Below are positions 1-10,182 of a DNA stretch of 23,922 nucleotides, piece by piece; the stretch's first letter is position 1, and every line of letters starts with the position of its first letter. A program made the position numbers and the translations under genes. The DNA lies in the NCBI GenBank assembly GCA_013365365.1, contig JABVXU010000720.1, positions 1 to 23,922 on the forward strand, in the 5' to 3' direction. Source of the DNA: Cruorifilaria tuberocauda. Lineage: Eukaryota; Nematoda; Chromadorea; Rhabditida; Onchocercidae. The notes beneath the pieces are model-generated. The model was not told where the DNA came from, did not search any database, and saw nothing but the letters and a program-made list of their open reading frames with translations.

Positions 1-30
1 ATCATCCTTCATTTCCTCGCTTTTCCAGCG

Positions 31-57
31 ACACCAGTATCATCTGTTGTTTTTAAT
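31..57 (+). pseudogene. Possible end of a lustrin-like module (remnant)
   Basis: A good splice acceptor (TTTTCCAG) ends at 30. The following reading, starting with one base to complete a codon, gives DTSIICCF and then a stop. Double cysteine endings of this kind close the lustrin-like modules further downstream (GICC near 3724-3735, EVCC near 11010). It would be the end of a module whose start lies left of the window. The stretch is very short, so this could be chance. Confidence 0.2.
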
Positions 58-214
58 GTTTTAAGTGACTATTGTTTTATTAATCTATTATTGCAAATCG
101 TTAAGACCCAGAGTAGGATCGAATGAAAAGAAGGCAAAATAGAAAACAAATAACAAAGTAGTTTGAAATAACTGTTATAACAAATTGAATTTCATCGTTA
201 TCCGCTATTAATAG

Positions 215-241
215 AATATATAGTTTTTAGTTCTATATATT
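215..241. repeat. Perfect 9-bp inverted repeat
   Basis: AATATATAG at 215-223 and CTATATATT at 233-241 can pair around a 9-base loop. Nothing ties it to a function. It lies in a gene-free AT-rich stretch (58-703) where nothing else was recognised. Confidence 0.4.
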
Positions 242-703
242 TTTTACTTTATAAAAATCATTTTGCACAGATTTTAGAACTTTCCCGAAATGGAAGAGTG
301 CACTACTTTTCATCAAACTTTTCAATTCAAGTTTTCTTGAATTAACTTGATCTTGAATTATCAGTGCAAACAAATACTACGTAACAATAAATGAGCTGTA
401 AGAATACACAAAAGAAAATATTCCATTTTTGCTTTCGAGTAAAAAAAGCATTATTGTCTATAATAAAACTAGAAAAAAAGGAAACAATGTTTATGGAATA
501 AATCAAAAAGAAGTTTAGAATTAAAACTTGAGCATCTGCCATTACCTTTTATCGTGAAATCTCTCAGTTATTGTAATTTCAAGATATTGTAACAGTCACA
601 AATGAAGCTAAAGAAGATTGAGTGAACAATTGAAATTTTGGTTGAATTCGTAATTTCAAAACAGTTATCTGCCTTTATTTTGGGTGGAAGTAGAGTAGCT
701 GTA

Positions 704-811
704 AAGTCAGGTGAATGTCTATGCTTGTATATCTATCAGTACAGCAGTGATAGTGAATGTGGCAGCAGTACGTTTAAGTGCTGCAGCAACGGATGTGATC
801 GAGAATGCGTT
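704..811 (+). pseudogene. WAP module 1, one cysteine replaced by tyrosine
   Basis: The frame through 704-811 reads KSGEC, then DSEC, FKCC, SNGC and REC, the classic four-disulfide-core pattern. The third core cysteine position, just before SSDSEC, is tyrosine (TAC at 740-742), so one disulfide cannot form. The open frame runs on to a stop near 889, beyond the probable exon end. Exon borders are unclear. Confidence 0.6.
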
Positions 812-1432
812 ATTGCACTTAGTCCACAAGCGATCGTGAATTCACTTTCAGCTGAATCTCTTCAAACAACTGATCAGTTGTTCACTTAAAAAAATCATGT
901 AAATCACGAAAACGAGTAATGGAAATGAGGTTCAAGATCTCATAAATTGCTGCATCAGATATAATTTATACATTTGTCCTATAGAGTTAACAAATCGCTC
1001 AATCATTTCATGAAATGCATAATAGGCCCAGAGTGGAATTGAAAAAGTCTCATTACAATTTCATTCCATAAGCAGTCATGACCAAAATAAATGCTAAAAT
1101 TTGAATCTCAATTATCTTATATTATTTATTTCAATCAAAGCTATAAAATAAACTTGTTTCAGAACCATTTTACTTCATTCAGTGGAAATTATCATATTTC
1201 AAGCATTTAATTTCTTATCATTTGTTAAGATTTGACGAACTGCTGAAATACTGAAATGAACACAATACTTCTCAGATGTATGATCTGTTAAATAGCAGAA
1301 TACGACTTAGTCGTTCAGCCGTAGCGTACGGTCTATTATTCATTATGTAAAGAGTAATGCAGTTAATGATTTTCATTATATTAAAAGAGAAAAAAGAAAT
1401 AAAAATATAGGTGATAAAAGAAGTCTTTTCAG
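812..1432 (+). other. Intron-like stretch between WAP modules 1 and 2
   Basis: No module recognised. A segment near 1026-1050 (CCCAGAGTGGAATTGAAAAAG) resembles one near 108-130 (CCCAGAGTAGGATCGAATG), perhaps an old duplication. Confidence 0.3.
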
Positions 1433-1579
1433 GATATTCTAATCGATTAGGAAAATGTCCGTTGAAAAATTACGTAAGGAATCAGAACTTGCAATAGAAT
1501 GCATTTAGGATAATGTCCTTCGGTCGAAAAGCATTGTGATAATGGTTGCGGTCGTGTTTGCACATCACCTGATAAAGCA
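1433..1579 (+). pseudogene. WAP module 2, stop and frameshift
   Basis: The exon follows a strong acceptor (CTTTTCAG, ending at 1432) and is closed by a donor after GCAACAG near 1580. It begins YSNRLGKCP in one frame and continues ELAIEC, an in-frame TAG at 1506-1508, then CPSVEKHCDNGCGRVC in shifted frames. At least two frame changes are needed to follow the domain. The double cysteine is reduced to HC. The opposite-strand open frame here is a shadow. Confidence 0.6.
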
Positions 1580-1775
1580 ACAGGTATCCATACCATTTCT
1601 GTCTTTATGAGGAGATAAAGTGCGAAGTATTTTGTGTTACTTGTAGTAAAGAATAGAATGAATTTTTCTTTCAAACAGCTTCCTAGAAATTAAATTTGCA
1701 AAATTATAAAATTAAATTAATTCCCTCTTTTTTGCTGATAAATAGTCCTTTTGCGCTATTCATCAAGTTTTGCAG

Positions 1776-1932
1776 ATTGCGTAGATCTTGCATCAGCATA
1801 AATCGAGAAAACACTTGTAATGGGATATGTGCCAAAATACACGGTTGATGGATTATTCGAGAACATACAGTGTGATATAGCTTTTGCTGATGTGTCGATG
1901 AGAGAGGCATTGAAATTGTGAAACAAAAACCG
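1776..1932 (+). pseudogene. Thyroglobulin type-1 module 1, three lesions
   Basis: The exon follows an acceptor TTTTGCAG near 1776. It reads CVDLASA, a TAA at 1799-1801, then GYVPKYTVDGLFENIQCD. The hallmark cysteine after VPK is tyrosine (TAC, 1838-1840). After a frame change it reads FC-stop-CVDERGIEIVKQKP, where the invariant CWCV motif has TGA (1888-1890) in place of TGG. A donor GTAAAA follows. The minus-strand frame over it is a shadow. Confidence 0.65.
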
Positions 1933-2155
1933 TAAAAAAAAAGTGGCGTACCGAATTGCTTACGTAAGTCTTGTGTGAAAATTTATGCTCGATGAGAAAA
2001 AAATTTTTGCTGAATTTATATTGGTTAAAGTTTAAAGATTAAAAAGTAGTTTTGTCTTCTCGTTCCAGCAAACTATTGGAATAGAGAAAATGATATTGTT
2101 GAATTCAAAATGAATAACAAATCGTTTAATTTTCATATCTCAATTATACTATTTA

Positions 2156-2335
2156 GAAAGGAGACATTGAAGCCAAATTATGTCTAAAAGTATGCCCCTT
2201 TGGCATACATCAAAACGGATCAATTAATTGTCACTGCAGAGATCTTTGCGAAGAAGTAAAATGTATCAATGACATCGACATATGTCAAATGGTTGAGCCT
2301 GATTTGAAAAACCGCCATGTCAGCCAATGTCTAGA
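2156..2335 (+). pseudogene. Antistasin-like module 1 (exon intact in itself)
   Basis: This exon has no stop. It reads LCLKVCPFGIHQNGS, then CHCRDLCEEVKC, DIDICQMVEP and VSQCLE. The CPFG...C.C..LC layout is that of antistasin-like inhibitor repeats, followed by a short cysteine-rich tail that recurs at 6930 and 8919. The acceptor is TTTAG, the donor GTGAGT, and its phase (two bases left over) matches the next exon at 2483. It is preserved but sits inside a broken gene. Confidence 0.65.
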
Positions 2336-2482
2336 GTGAGTTCAGCTCACTTAATTAAAAAATTTAAATTCGATTTCTCTAGTTTCAGCTTCATGAAAGC
2401 TCGACTAATTACTCAACTTATAAATCATTTGATTGTTTTTTTTTTGCATTAAGTTAAATCTCAAAGACCTTTGTATTCATAG

Positions 2483-2588
2483 ATTTATTAAATTCCTTCC
2501 AAGTGGATCACCGATGACTTTATCAAACGGTGTGACAGCATTATGTACTCACACAAATCAATGTTCACTCAATTATTGGTCTCATCAG
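2483..2588 (+). pseudogene. Lustrin-like module 1, first half
   Basis: The exon reads FIKFLPSGSPMTLSNGV, then ALCTHTNQCSLNYWSHQ, before a donor GTATCT. Lustrin-type cysteine-rich repeats end in a pattern like C...NQC...YWC..-GxCC; here the expected cysteine after YW is serine. It joins in phase 0 to the exon at 3706 across an 1,117-base intron. Confidence 0.55.
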
Positions 2589-3705
2589 GTATCTCAAATT
2601 CTGAAATCGTTTTTATTTCTTAATTTACCGATATCGAGGACAGTAATTAAAAAGATCTAAGGCACTTAAATGAAGCAGGTTTTTTTGAAAGGCAAAGTTC
2701 TCTATAGAATTACTCGGTTCTGTCTACCAAGATATGTTATTGCATAAATGGGTAGCGGTATATTTTCATAATTCATTTTGTTAAAAACGAATTGCATATG
2801 TGATTTTTTTCTGCAATCATCACATACAGTTAACAATTGGAAATCCTATCAAGCGCGACTATTATATCCTGCTCAATTATCCATTTTGTTATTTTGTTTT
2901 CATGTAGATTTACTTGCTTTGTATTGAATGATTTTTTATTTAAAACAACGAGAAATTATTCCCGAAACTTTTTGGAAATATGACAATGAATTCGAATTCA
3001 TTTTAAACTGATCAAATCACATGCGCCAATTATGAAATATCTCGTGAAAGTTTTTGTGTTAAGTACCTGATGTTTCACGACCAATGATTGTAGTAAAGAT
3101 TTATTCGTGGGGGATTATTTAACATTGTACAATCATAAAACTGACAAACGATTTTCTTTTAACTGTTGATGGTCGAAGTAATCATCGCAAACTTTGCATG
3201 GGAATAGAAAGAACCAGTTTAGCTTGAATTCAGGATAATATGTAGTTGGTGAGAATGGTTCGTTCGGTGGGTCGTGTGACTCCCTACGCTGAGATTCATT
3301 TGCAGCAAGTAACAGTATATGTATATATATTTCGTTGTATAATGTATGAAGAATCGCCAAGACATGCAGTAGATAAAGACAATGGTAAATTATGCAAACA
3401 AACAAAAGATAAAGTGAATGGTAATCAGGGAGATGCAGGAGATGAGCCAACGTTTGATCAATGAAATGTCCTTTGAAAAAGGAGATGATGATAGTAACGA
3501 AAGGAATTGCATGATAGAGTTTCTACAGCAGAGATTTTACAAATATAGTTATATTTACATGAAAAGATCAATTCTCCAACATACGTAAAGGATTAGTATC
3601 ATCTTTAAGATTCAAACAAGCAACATATTTAAAAAATATTTGTCATGGAATTATTTTTTTCAAATTCTAATGATAATTTCTTTTTAATTCATTCCTTTTT
3701 TCCAG
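2589..3705 (+). other. Long intron inside the module gene; overlapping open frames of unknown meaning
   Basis: The intron is bounded by GTATCT and TTTTTCCAG. It contains a 105-codon minus-strand frame (3133-3450) and a 72-codon plus-strand frame (3246-3464) that overlap. Neither has a recognisable domain. The minus frame has an N-terminal run of hydrophobic residues and a charged tail. The rest of the intron shows nothing. Confidence 0.4.
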
Positions 3706-3880
3706 ATCGGCTTTAATAGTTTTGGAATTTGCTGCTCTCTCCCAAAAGCGGTATCACACAGCGGAAATTGCGTTCCAATTTCATCACGATCTCAAAAGTG
3801 GTAAATCTGAGTGTCGCGTTGATTCAGATTGTTCGAAACAAGCAAAATGTTTTTCGATGGATGTGGCTTAAAATGTATGC
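3706..3880 (+). pseudogene. Lustrin-like module 1 second half plus WAP module 3, two frameshifts
   Basis: After a strong acceptor the frame reads IGFNSFGICCSLPK, closing the lustrin-like unit, then SGNCVPISSRSQKW and a TAA at 3802-3804. One base out of frame the WAP domain continues as GKSECRVDSDCSKQAKC. A second one-base loss near 3850 removes the second cysteine of the CC pair, after which DGCGLKC reads in another frame. Two independent indels in about 80 bases argue for neutral decay. Confidence 0.65.
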
Positions 3881-4280
3881 TCAATAGTACACATAAATTC
3901 ACGTTTTTCCTGTTAATTGCTCTGCTTTGAATTCAACCATTGTTGGAGAACATTTGATCACTAATGTTTAAATTGACAAATAGGCATATTTGATTGGTTT
4001 TGTTTATAAAACAGTTAAATTAAAGAATGAATTTATTAAATTTTGTTCAGGTACTACAATAAGACAACTGATATATACTGATTTCATAATAATGAACTTG
4101 AGAGGTATGAAAAACGATGTTGCTTTTTTTTAATAATATGAAGGTGTTTGCTTTATTTATTACTTCTTCAGTGCTTTCCTACATCTGTCCGGATACTTTT
4201 TCCAGAAGCAGTAGGAAGATATGACAGTTCTTGAAATTTCGCTGGCCAAGAGTGTTTTCCAATTAAAATTTAAATTGCAG

Positions 4281-4435
4281 GCATAAAAGTCCAGCAAATT
4301 GTTGAATGTCCAGAAGTACAACAGCATCATGATGTGGGAAAATGCAGGGTAGAATGTAAGGTGGATCAGGATTGCCCGGGTATTAAAAAGTGTTGCACGT
4401 ATGGATGCTCTGTCCTTTGCCTATTTTCTACTAAA
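4281..4435 (+). pseudogene. WAP module 4, all eight cysteines kept
   Basis: The exon between GCAG (4280) and a GTAACA donor reads IKVQQIVECPEVQQHHDVGK, then CRVEC, DQDCPGIKKCC, YGC and LC. All eight core cysteines and the usual spacing are present, and there is no stop. It is the best preserved WAP unit here. Alone it would be a credible inhibitor domain. Confidence 0.65.
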
Positions 4436-4589
4436 GTAACAAGTAGATATCATCTTGTTGCCTTTCTTTTCTTTTCACATTCAAACATCTTACGAATCTA
4501 GCGTTGATTTCAGAAAAAAATAAAGTTATATGAACTGAGATTTTTCATTCATTTGCTATTAAAAACAAATAAAAGCAATTAGATTTTTA

Positions 4590-4741
4590 AAAAGATATAA
4601 TCGTGTGCCAAAATGCAACGATGAAGGAAATTACGAGCAAATACGGTGTGATGATGATGTCTGTTTCTGTGTTGATACAGTGAATGGTATATGAAATTCC
4701 AGCAATTCGCACAGCATTGCAAACAAAAACTGCCTGCAATG
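4590..4741 (+). pseudogene. Thyroglobulin type-1 module 2, one frameshift
   Basis: The frame reads VPKCNDEGNYEQIRC, then CFCVDTVNGI and a TGA. The CWCV motif is CFCV. One extra base after VNG shifts the frame; the next frame reads EIPAIRTALQTKTACN, which is the normal thyroglobulin-1 tail, up to a donor GTATCT. The 104-codon frame on the minus strand is a shadow. Confidence 0.6.
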
Positions 4742-5326
4742 GTATCTTATTTAAAAAATATTTTTGACATACTACATTTAAAAATTTCTTGAATATAATC
4801 GAATGATTAAGCTTTCTTTTATATTTCTTTATACTATGCGTACCGCAAATAGGGAACTTATCAGAAGAATTATAATTAAAGGAATAAGGATTAACACTCA
4901 ATAATTACATTGAAACTTCTAATGCAGTGATTACCCTCGAATCAACATTCTTAAGTTTAATTTGCTAATCAAATATAATTTAATCTTTGATTAAATTTAT
5001 ATGGTTTTGGAACTAATTTTAAATTAAGTTGGTTAGATTTTTGAAATCAGTACAGTTTTTTAGGTAACTCTTGGTAAAATTGGCTACAAAATTGGCTGTC
5101 CATTCTTACAGAAAAACGAGTAGATTGCAACGCTATAAGTAATTTTTAACCCACTAAAATTCAGTTCTTTATGAAAACAAAATTTTATAGTTTATTTTAT
5201 ATTATAATATTAAATTTATAGTTTATTTAATTTTATAAAATTTTTAGTGAGTTTAAATATTTGCTAAATCTAAAATTATATACACAGAATAGATAAGTCT
5301 GTATCAATTTTTAAGCTACATTTAAG
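4742..5326 (+). other. AT-rich intron, no coding content seen
   Basis: This is very AT-rich sequence with a duplicated TTTATAGTTTATTT block around 5185-5230. No module is recognisable in any frame. Confidence 0.4.
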
Positions 5327-5328
5327 GT

Positions 5329-5554
5329 GAACCGAACATTTGCGCAAGTGATAGTTCATCAATAGTTCCACCAGCACACTGTAAAAATGAGCAAAACTGT
5401 CCAGGCGGTTACTGTCCAGGTATAATAATATTGGTATACAATATAAAGGTCTGTTGTTCACTACCTTCGAAGCACTTCCGTATCGATGCGAAGTGCAAAT
5501 CTGTGGAGCCGTTCATTGGACGTAACAAACCGTGTAATATTCACTGCAGAACAG
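5329..5554 (+). pseudogene. Lustrin-like module 2 (75 codons open)
   Basis: The exon is open throughout. It reads GEPNICASD, CKNEQNCPGGYCPG, KVCCSLPSKHF and then AKCKSVEP...CNIHC. NC-PGGYC and VCC are the lustrin-like signature, and the tail is a second cysteine cluster. The acceptor is weak (TTTAAG); the donor is GTTTTT at 5555. The minus-strand frame here is a shadow. Confidence 0.55.
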
Positions 5555-6359
5555 GTTTTTTCAGTCTATAAAATATCCATTCAGGAATTAAACTGTTTAA
5601 ATTTTATTATTTTTAAACAAAGAAACTATTTTTTTAAAACATGACTTAAAATTGGGGGATTTCATTTAACATATGGATGTATGTACAGACAAGATTTGTA
5701 CGGTTGCACTAACAAAAACAACAACAATTTATAGATAATAATGTGCAATCGGTGCAAAGTTCTGCTATGACGGAACGACTTATTCCAAATATCAGGTTAA
5801 TTTATTCATTTCATATGAAAATTGTTCAAGTAGAATTTCATCAAGAATTACAAAGGTTTCAACGCTTGCATCCAAATCCAGTGTAACAATTACTTATATA
5901 TCAGTACGAAATGCTGAATATATCCTAATCAAGCTGCGAATTAATTATTTGAAGCGATTACTCCGTTCAAAAGAAATTATGATTGTTTCAGAGTTGCAAA
6001 AGTTGTGTATGATCGGGTGTGAAAAATGATGTAATTATCTGAAACGAATAACATATCCTGGGGAATTTTTTTAATCACTTGCCATCTATATTTTAAAGCA
6101 AATAATTTAGGTTGTCTGTAAGCGAAAATTGCATATTATAAACTCGAGCAAAAGATGCAATTCGTTGCGATAAATGTACAAGTTACTTCTAAAATTTTGT
6201 TTTAACATTACTCTCAATTTATATTTTTTTATACAGCTTCATAAGTTTAGATTATATCAATAATTCTCATAGAGATTACTTTCTTTCGTCCAGTTGTTCA
6301 TAAGTTCCTTTATTTGTTAGGGCTGTATGTTACTGTTTGTAAATTTGCATTTATTGCAG
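5555..6359 (+). pseudogene. Intron with a WAP-like remnant near 5740-5797
   Basis: Only one stretch looks coding. CAIGAKFCYDGTTYSKYQ reads at about 5742-5797 and is followed by GTTAAT. It resembles the second half of a WAP unit with several cysteines lost, and two stops precede it. The rest is AT-rich with nothing recognised. Confidence 0.3.
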
Positions 6360-6418
6360 ATGGCAATTATAAAGATATGCAGTGCAATGCATATATTGTT
6401 GGCGCGCTTCCAAAACAG
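6360..6418 (+). pseudogene. Thyroglobulin type-1 module 3, short fragment
   Basis: The exon lies between TTATTGCAG and GTATGG and reads DGNYKDMQCN and on to ALPKQ. The G-x-Y...QC core belongs to thyroglobulin-1 modules. The part carrying CWCV is missing or unrecognisable. Confidence 0.45.
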
Positions 6419-6929
6419 GTATGGAACTAGAAGGAACTAAAGTATTAGATGGAGAAACGCCAAATTGTTAGATAAAATGAATGTCCCAAAAAATCGAAGC
6501 ATCCAAGTCCTTGTTTTATGCTTATTCTAATTTCCTTGCAGAAACGTATATTTTTTTGCAGATTACCGTTTTTTGCTCATTGCTTTGTTTAGATAAAGAA
6601 AATTTTTAAATAAAATAATAATTCAGTTGATGCATTTTTCTCCTTTTTCTTGTTAGAAACATTATTAAAGTAAAAGCCTACCTGATTTACCTCTCTCTCT
6701 AGCTGACCTACCTGATTCAACTGAATGTGAAGTCGGTTAGGAGCAGCCATGAAACTTTATAATAATAATTAATTTGATAATTTTTTTTTCCATTGCTTCA
6801 TCCGTATTCCGAAAAATTTTATAAATTTTATACTAAGAATGTCTTCAAATTGAAGCATCATTTCTTATTTCTTACTATAAGTTAATTTTTATGTGACATT
6901 AAGACTAATCCATATTAACAATGGAATTG
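6419..6929 (+). other. Intron, no coding content seen
   Basis: This is AT-rich sequence. An 11-base direct repeat, CCTACCTGATT, flanks a TC-rich run at about 6678-6717. Nothing else was recognised. Confidence 0.35.
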
Positions 6930-7084
6930 ATATCATATGTCCAAATAAAAGGGAAGTATGTATGCCTGAGTTGATGAAATGTATTGAAAGTCCACGTCGT
7001 GCTGTACCGAATTGTGTTGTAAACATTTGTGCACAAGAATTGCCATTTATAGATGAGAATCCTTTGAGCGCTTTCTTACAGTGA
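6930..7084 (+). pseudogene. Cysteine-rich tail of an antistasin-like module 2
   Basis: The open frame reads ICPNKREVCMPELMKCIESP, then AVPNC and VVNIC. The spacing VC...C..SP...VP.C matches the exon at 8919 (EDVCVLMPAIC, SPC, VPQC) closely, so both are copies of the same unit. The frame stops at 7085, next to a possible donor GTGATA. The antisense frame of 124 codons is a shadow. Confidence 0.5.
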
Positions 7085-7585
7085 TAGATAGTGCATGTCA
7101 CTGAATGCTTCATCTTTTTGTTATATTTCTGGTAGTTCAGACGGTTACTGCTGCTGGAAATCCGGTAATTTTCAATCTTTTTAAATCCAAGTGACTTATT
7201 TTCTGTGCTATAAGCAATTTTAATGATTTCTTCTCTTTTTTCGAGCATCTCAGGTTTTCCCAAAATTCATCAAAATTTTGTTCCTTATTGAATTCAACTG
7301 ATGACAGTATGCCTAATTATACAGACTCACATGATTTTCCGCATTATTTAGGAATAACATTTCAAATGGATAATATTCAATACATGCATAGTTTCAAATG
7401 TTGAAGTATTTTTTGCGTTCACCACGGCAAAATATCAATTATATGAGCGTAATCATGTAGAAAGCCGTTAGCCTATTTGGATTTTAGCAATCTTTAATTT
7501 AGTCAGTTATATGTTTTAGTGAATTAAAGTATAATAAGATAATTAAATAAATAAATTCTCTTGTAGTCATTCCAATACTTTTAAG
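7085..7585 (+). other. Intron, no coding content seen
   Basis: No module or splice-bounded open frame was recognised on either strand. Confidence 0.35.
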
Positions 7586-7750
7586 GGAAAACGTCCGGTC
7601 GAACAAAACTGTCTGAACTTGGTGATTGTCCACATTTAATTAATGATTCTGCAAGTTGCCTCAACCGATAAATGTGTTGAGGATGTTGACTGTGGCGCGG
7701 TACAGAAGTGTTGCTCAAATGGATGTAAGAAATCATGCATATATCCTGAG
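7586..7750 (+). pseudogene. WAP module 5, frameshift
   Basis: The first frame reads KLSELGDCPHLINDSASCLNR and hits TAA; one base later KCVEDVDCGAVQKCCSNGC continues, then KKSC. Removing one T restores the usual C-x3-C spacing between the second and third cysteines. All eight cysteines are still present across the two frames. The donor is GTTACT. Confidence 0.62.
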
Positions 7751-7897
7751 GTTACTACAGGTGCAGTTTTTTTGTCAGTCGGTATTTTGAATACAACTTA
7801 TTCTGTGAAAACATCGCTTTAAATCATAATTTAGAAGTCATTAAAACTATCTTTTTACAAATTTATCACCGTAAATTACAATTTTTCATTAATTCAG

Positions 7898-7969
7898 CTT
7901 GCATTCATTTTTTGGCTGCTTCCGAAGCTTTCGGGCTAGACTCATTTGTTCCACAATGTGATGCATCTG
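7898..7969 (+). pseudogene. Thyroglobulin type-1 module 4, first exon
   Basis: The exon after AATTCAG reads ACIHFLAASEAFGLDSFVPQ, then CDASG, and ends at a consensus GTAAGT donor. The C...A......FVPQC...G layout is the start of a thyroglobulin-1 domain. The middle exon (QC...CWCV) is not found before 8393. Confidence 0.6.
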
Positions 7970-8392
7970 GTAAGTCAGATCCAAAAATTAGGGTCCATAT
8001 TTTGGTGTATCGATCAAATAGGTCGTGAGTTACACGGTAAGCTGTACAATCCTTTCAATCACTCGTTCAATTTTTTTCCTGGAAATATGGGATCATAGCG
8101 ACCAAAAAATAACAAATGAATCATTCAAGAACACGGACTTCTTATTCATATCTTAATTGTGATCTACCTCGATCATGTCCGCTATTAAATTGCCAGTTGG
8201 ATTGCTCTTCAGGTATTAACATAATTGTTTTCCTTTAGTTGATTAAAAATATGCAATAATGATTAAAAGAAATAAGGTTTTTGCTGAGAATAGATTATAC
8301 ATCATCTCTGGAAGTAACACTCTAACAGAGATGATAAGTTTTTTATCGAATATTTCAATGGATAACATATTTCTTAATTTTGAAAAAAAAAT
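7970..8392 (+). other. Intron; expected middle of the thyroglobulin module not found
   Basis: The QC...CWCV segment should lie here, but I see no convincing copy. A DLPRSCPLLNCQLDCSS-like cysteine-rich reading around 8160-8212 has no clear family. Confidence 0.35.
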
Positions 8393-8495
8393 CAAGTAGA
8401 CATCTATTTAGACAATTTAGTGCGCCAATACAGAGACGGTGAAGAAATAGTTGGCACTAGAATCATAGCTGCCATTACTAAACCGGACTGTTAAG
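8393..8495 (+). pseudogene. Thyroglobulin type-1 module 4, last exon, terminal stop
   Basis: The frame reads YLDNLVRQYRDGEEIVGTR, then IIAAITKPDC. RDGEEIVGTR...PDC is the end of a thyroglobulin-1 domain. The codon after the last cysteine is TAA (8492-8494), one base before the donor GTAAGT. The expected WCVD start has become NLVRQ. Confidence 0.58.
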
Positions 8496-8689
8496 GTAAG
8501 TTTTTTCTTTTTTGAAACGCGTTTCATATTTTTGTTTCGATTTTGATATTGTATTTGTATCTGATATCTATAAACATAAATGTCCAGTTACCGTTTCCTG
8601 AAGTGATAACTGTTCTACAAAAAAATTTTTGATGACAGTTGTAAACTACTCCATTTAATTAACCCTTAATTACATAACGAATGATATGA

Positions 8690-8807
8690 TGTGCAACACC
8701 ATTGCTTGTTCAACGGTATGTAATCAAATCAAATGTGAACACGGACCTCGGTTAGATACCAATGGTTGTCCACTGAATGATCTTTGCGAATGTAAGAATC
8801 ATGCGAA
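8690..8807 (+). pseudogene. Antistasin-like module 3, first exon
   Basis: The frame reads CNTIACSTVCNQIKCEHGPR, then LDTNGCPLNDLCECKNH, and ends at a consensus GTAAGT. The C.IKC.HG...D.NGCP...C.C pattern is typical of antistasin-like repeats. No stop lies within the exon. Confidence 0.62.
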
Positions 8808-8918
8808 GTAAGTGCTTAATTTAATCAATATTTTTTTCAAGACATTAGGATATTTCATAACTGAAAAAGTTTAGATTTCCGGAACTTCTTTTTTGAATAG
8901 ATCCGAATTTTGAATTAA

Positions 8919-9002
8919 AGGAGTTGAAATATGCCAGAGAAGATGTATGTGTGCTGATGCCAGCCATATGTGTTACTTCACCTTGCCTTTCTGTGCCGCA
9001 GT
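8919..9002 (+). pseudogene. Antistasin-like module 3, second exon
   Basis: It reads ELKYAREDVCVLMPAICVTS, then PCLSVPQC. It matches the tail units at 2290 and 6930. The donor GTAAGC overlaps the last cysteine codon. Confidence 0.55.
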
Positions 9003-9483
9003 GTAAGCTTATTTTTCAAAATTTTTAAACTAAATGTGAATATTTTATATCATTTTTTGAAAACTTATTTTTAATAACGTATTTTTATGCGCACGAAATG
9101 AAAACTGCAGTAAAGGCTCCTGTAAATTATTACCAAATGAGCAAAAACATGGAATTTTGTACTTCAGGTTTTGTATTTGGTTTTATACGAAACAAAAGCA
9201 AGCAATTTGCTGTCTGAATAAAGAACGGATTTCATTTATAATAATTATATAAATTTATCAACTGAATTCTTCAGTCTTGCAGACAAACTTAATAAAAATT
9301 GTCTGTTCATTAGATGAGGGATGAGTAGTCCACTTTTTAATGTTTTGTCACGTAATTTGAATTAGTCCTTTTCCGAAATTATTGCAAATTAGAGGAAGTC
9401 ATTTCTTTTACTATGAAAAATTGTTTTAAATGATATACTGATTACAGGTACAGATGGGAATAGATAGAATACTTTCAAATAAA
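9003..9483 (+). other. Intron with possible short exon fragment
   Basis: A reading VKAPVNYYQMSKNMEFCTSG lies at about 9109-9168 after ACTGCAG. It could be the start of a lustrin-like unit, but it is short. Otherwise nothing is recognised. Confidence 0.3.
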
Positions 9484-9708
9484 AAGTGGAAGAATGTCCT
9501 GGAACTGCTCCTTTGAAATCTTGAAACAAGTTCGTTTTTCTTAATAAATCCATTAACATTTACTCATCACAGATTTTTAAATACTTGTAAAATTTTCATT
9601 GTTTGGATTATAGCGTGGAATATTCCAATGATTGAGCATGTCCTGAAGTACAGTTATGCTATGATTACGGTTGTAACAAAATTTGTGTCATTCTAGAATT
9701 TGCTACAA
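9484..9708 (+). pseudogene. WAP module 6 in two pieces, two stops, two cysteines lost
   Basis: The first piece reads KVEECPGTAPLKS and then TGA where the second core cysteine is expected. The second exon (9614-9708) reads VEYSND, TGA at 9633-9635, then ACPEVQLCYDYGCNKICV. The spacing of a WAP domain is exact, but the third cysteine and the second of the CC pair are tyrosine. It ends at GTACGT. Confidence 0.6.
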
Positions 9709-10044
9709 GTACGTTATTTTTAATTCATTATTAAAAAGGAAAAATTCATTATTTCATTTTTCCCTATTAGGAAAACTGTTGTATTTTTTTTTCCAAATAA
9801 TTGTTTGTCTTTGTTAACTTTAAGATTGTATTTTACAACGTGGTTATTTCACTAAACTTATCGATTCTGACACTACTGTCACTCTGTATATACCTTTGTG
9901 CAATAAACATACGGGTAAGCCGAAAATTCAGAGAAAATTTTCGAACTATTGATATTCTGGAGATGAAAACTGATACATTTGATGTCCTTTTATAAGGCTT
10001 TTTCTCCAAAAATTAAACTTATTTTGCTAATGCATACTTTACAG

Positions 10045-10182
10045 GTATGTTTGAAACAGTTCAGTGTGATGATCTTAATGATTGTTGGTTTGTGAATGCG
10101 GTTACTGGCGCTGTAATACATGGTTCAAAAAATTCAGAAATGAAATTGCTCGATTCATCTTTTACATTTGATGTTTGTTCCA
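10045..10182 (+). pseudogene. Thyroglobulin type-1 module 5, CWCV changed to CWFV
   Basis: The exon follows TTTACAG and is fully open. It reads MFETVQCDDLNDCWFVNAVT, then GAVIHG and FTFDVCS. The second cysteine of CWCV is phenylalanine (TTT, 10089-10091). Phase agrees with both neighbours, but the first third of the domain (the VPxC part) is missing. Confidence 0.6.

Noticed and set aside
6889..7263. 124-codon minus-strand frame
   Set aside because: It overlaps a cysteine-rich plus-strand module and has no domain; treated as a shadow.
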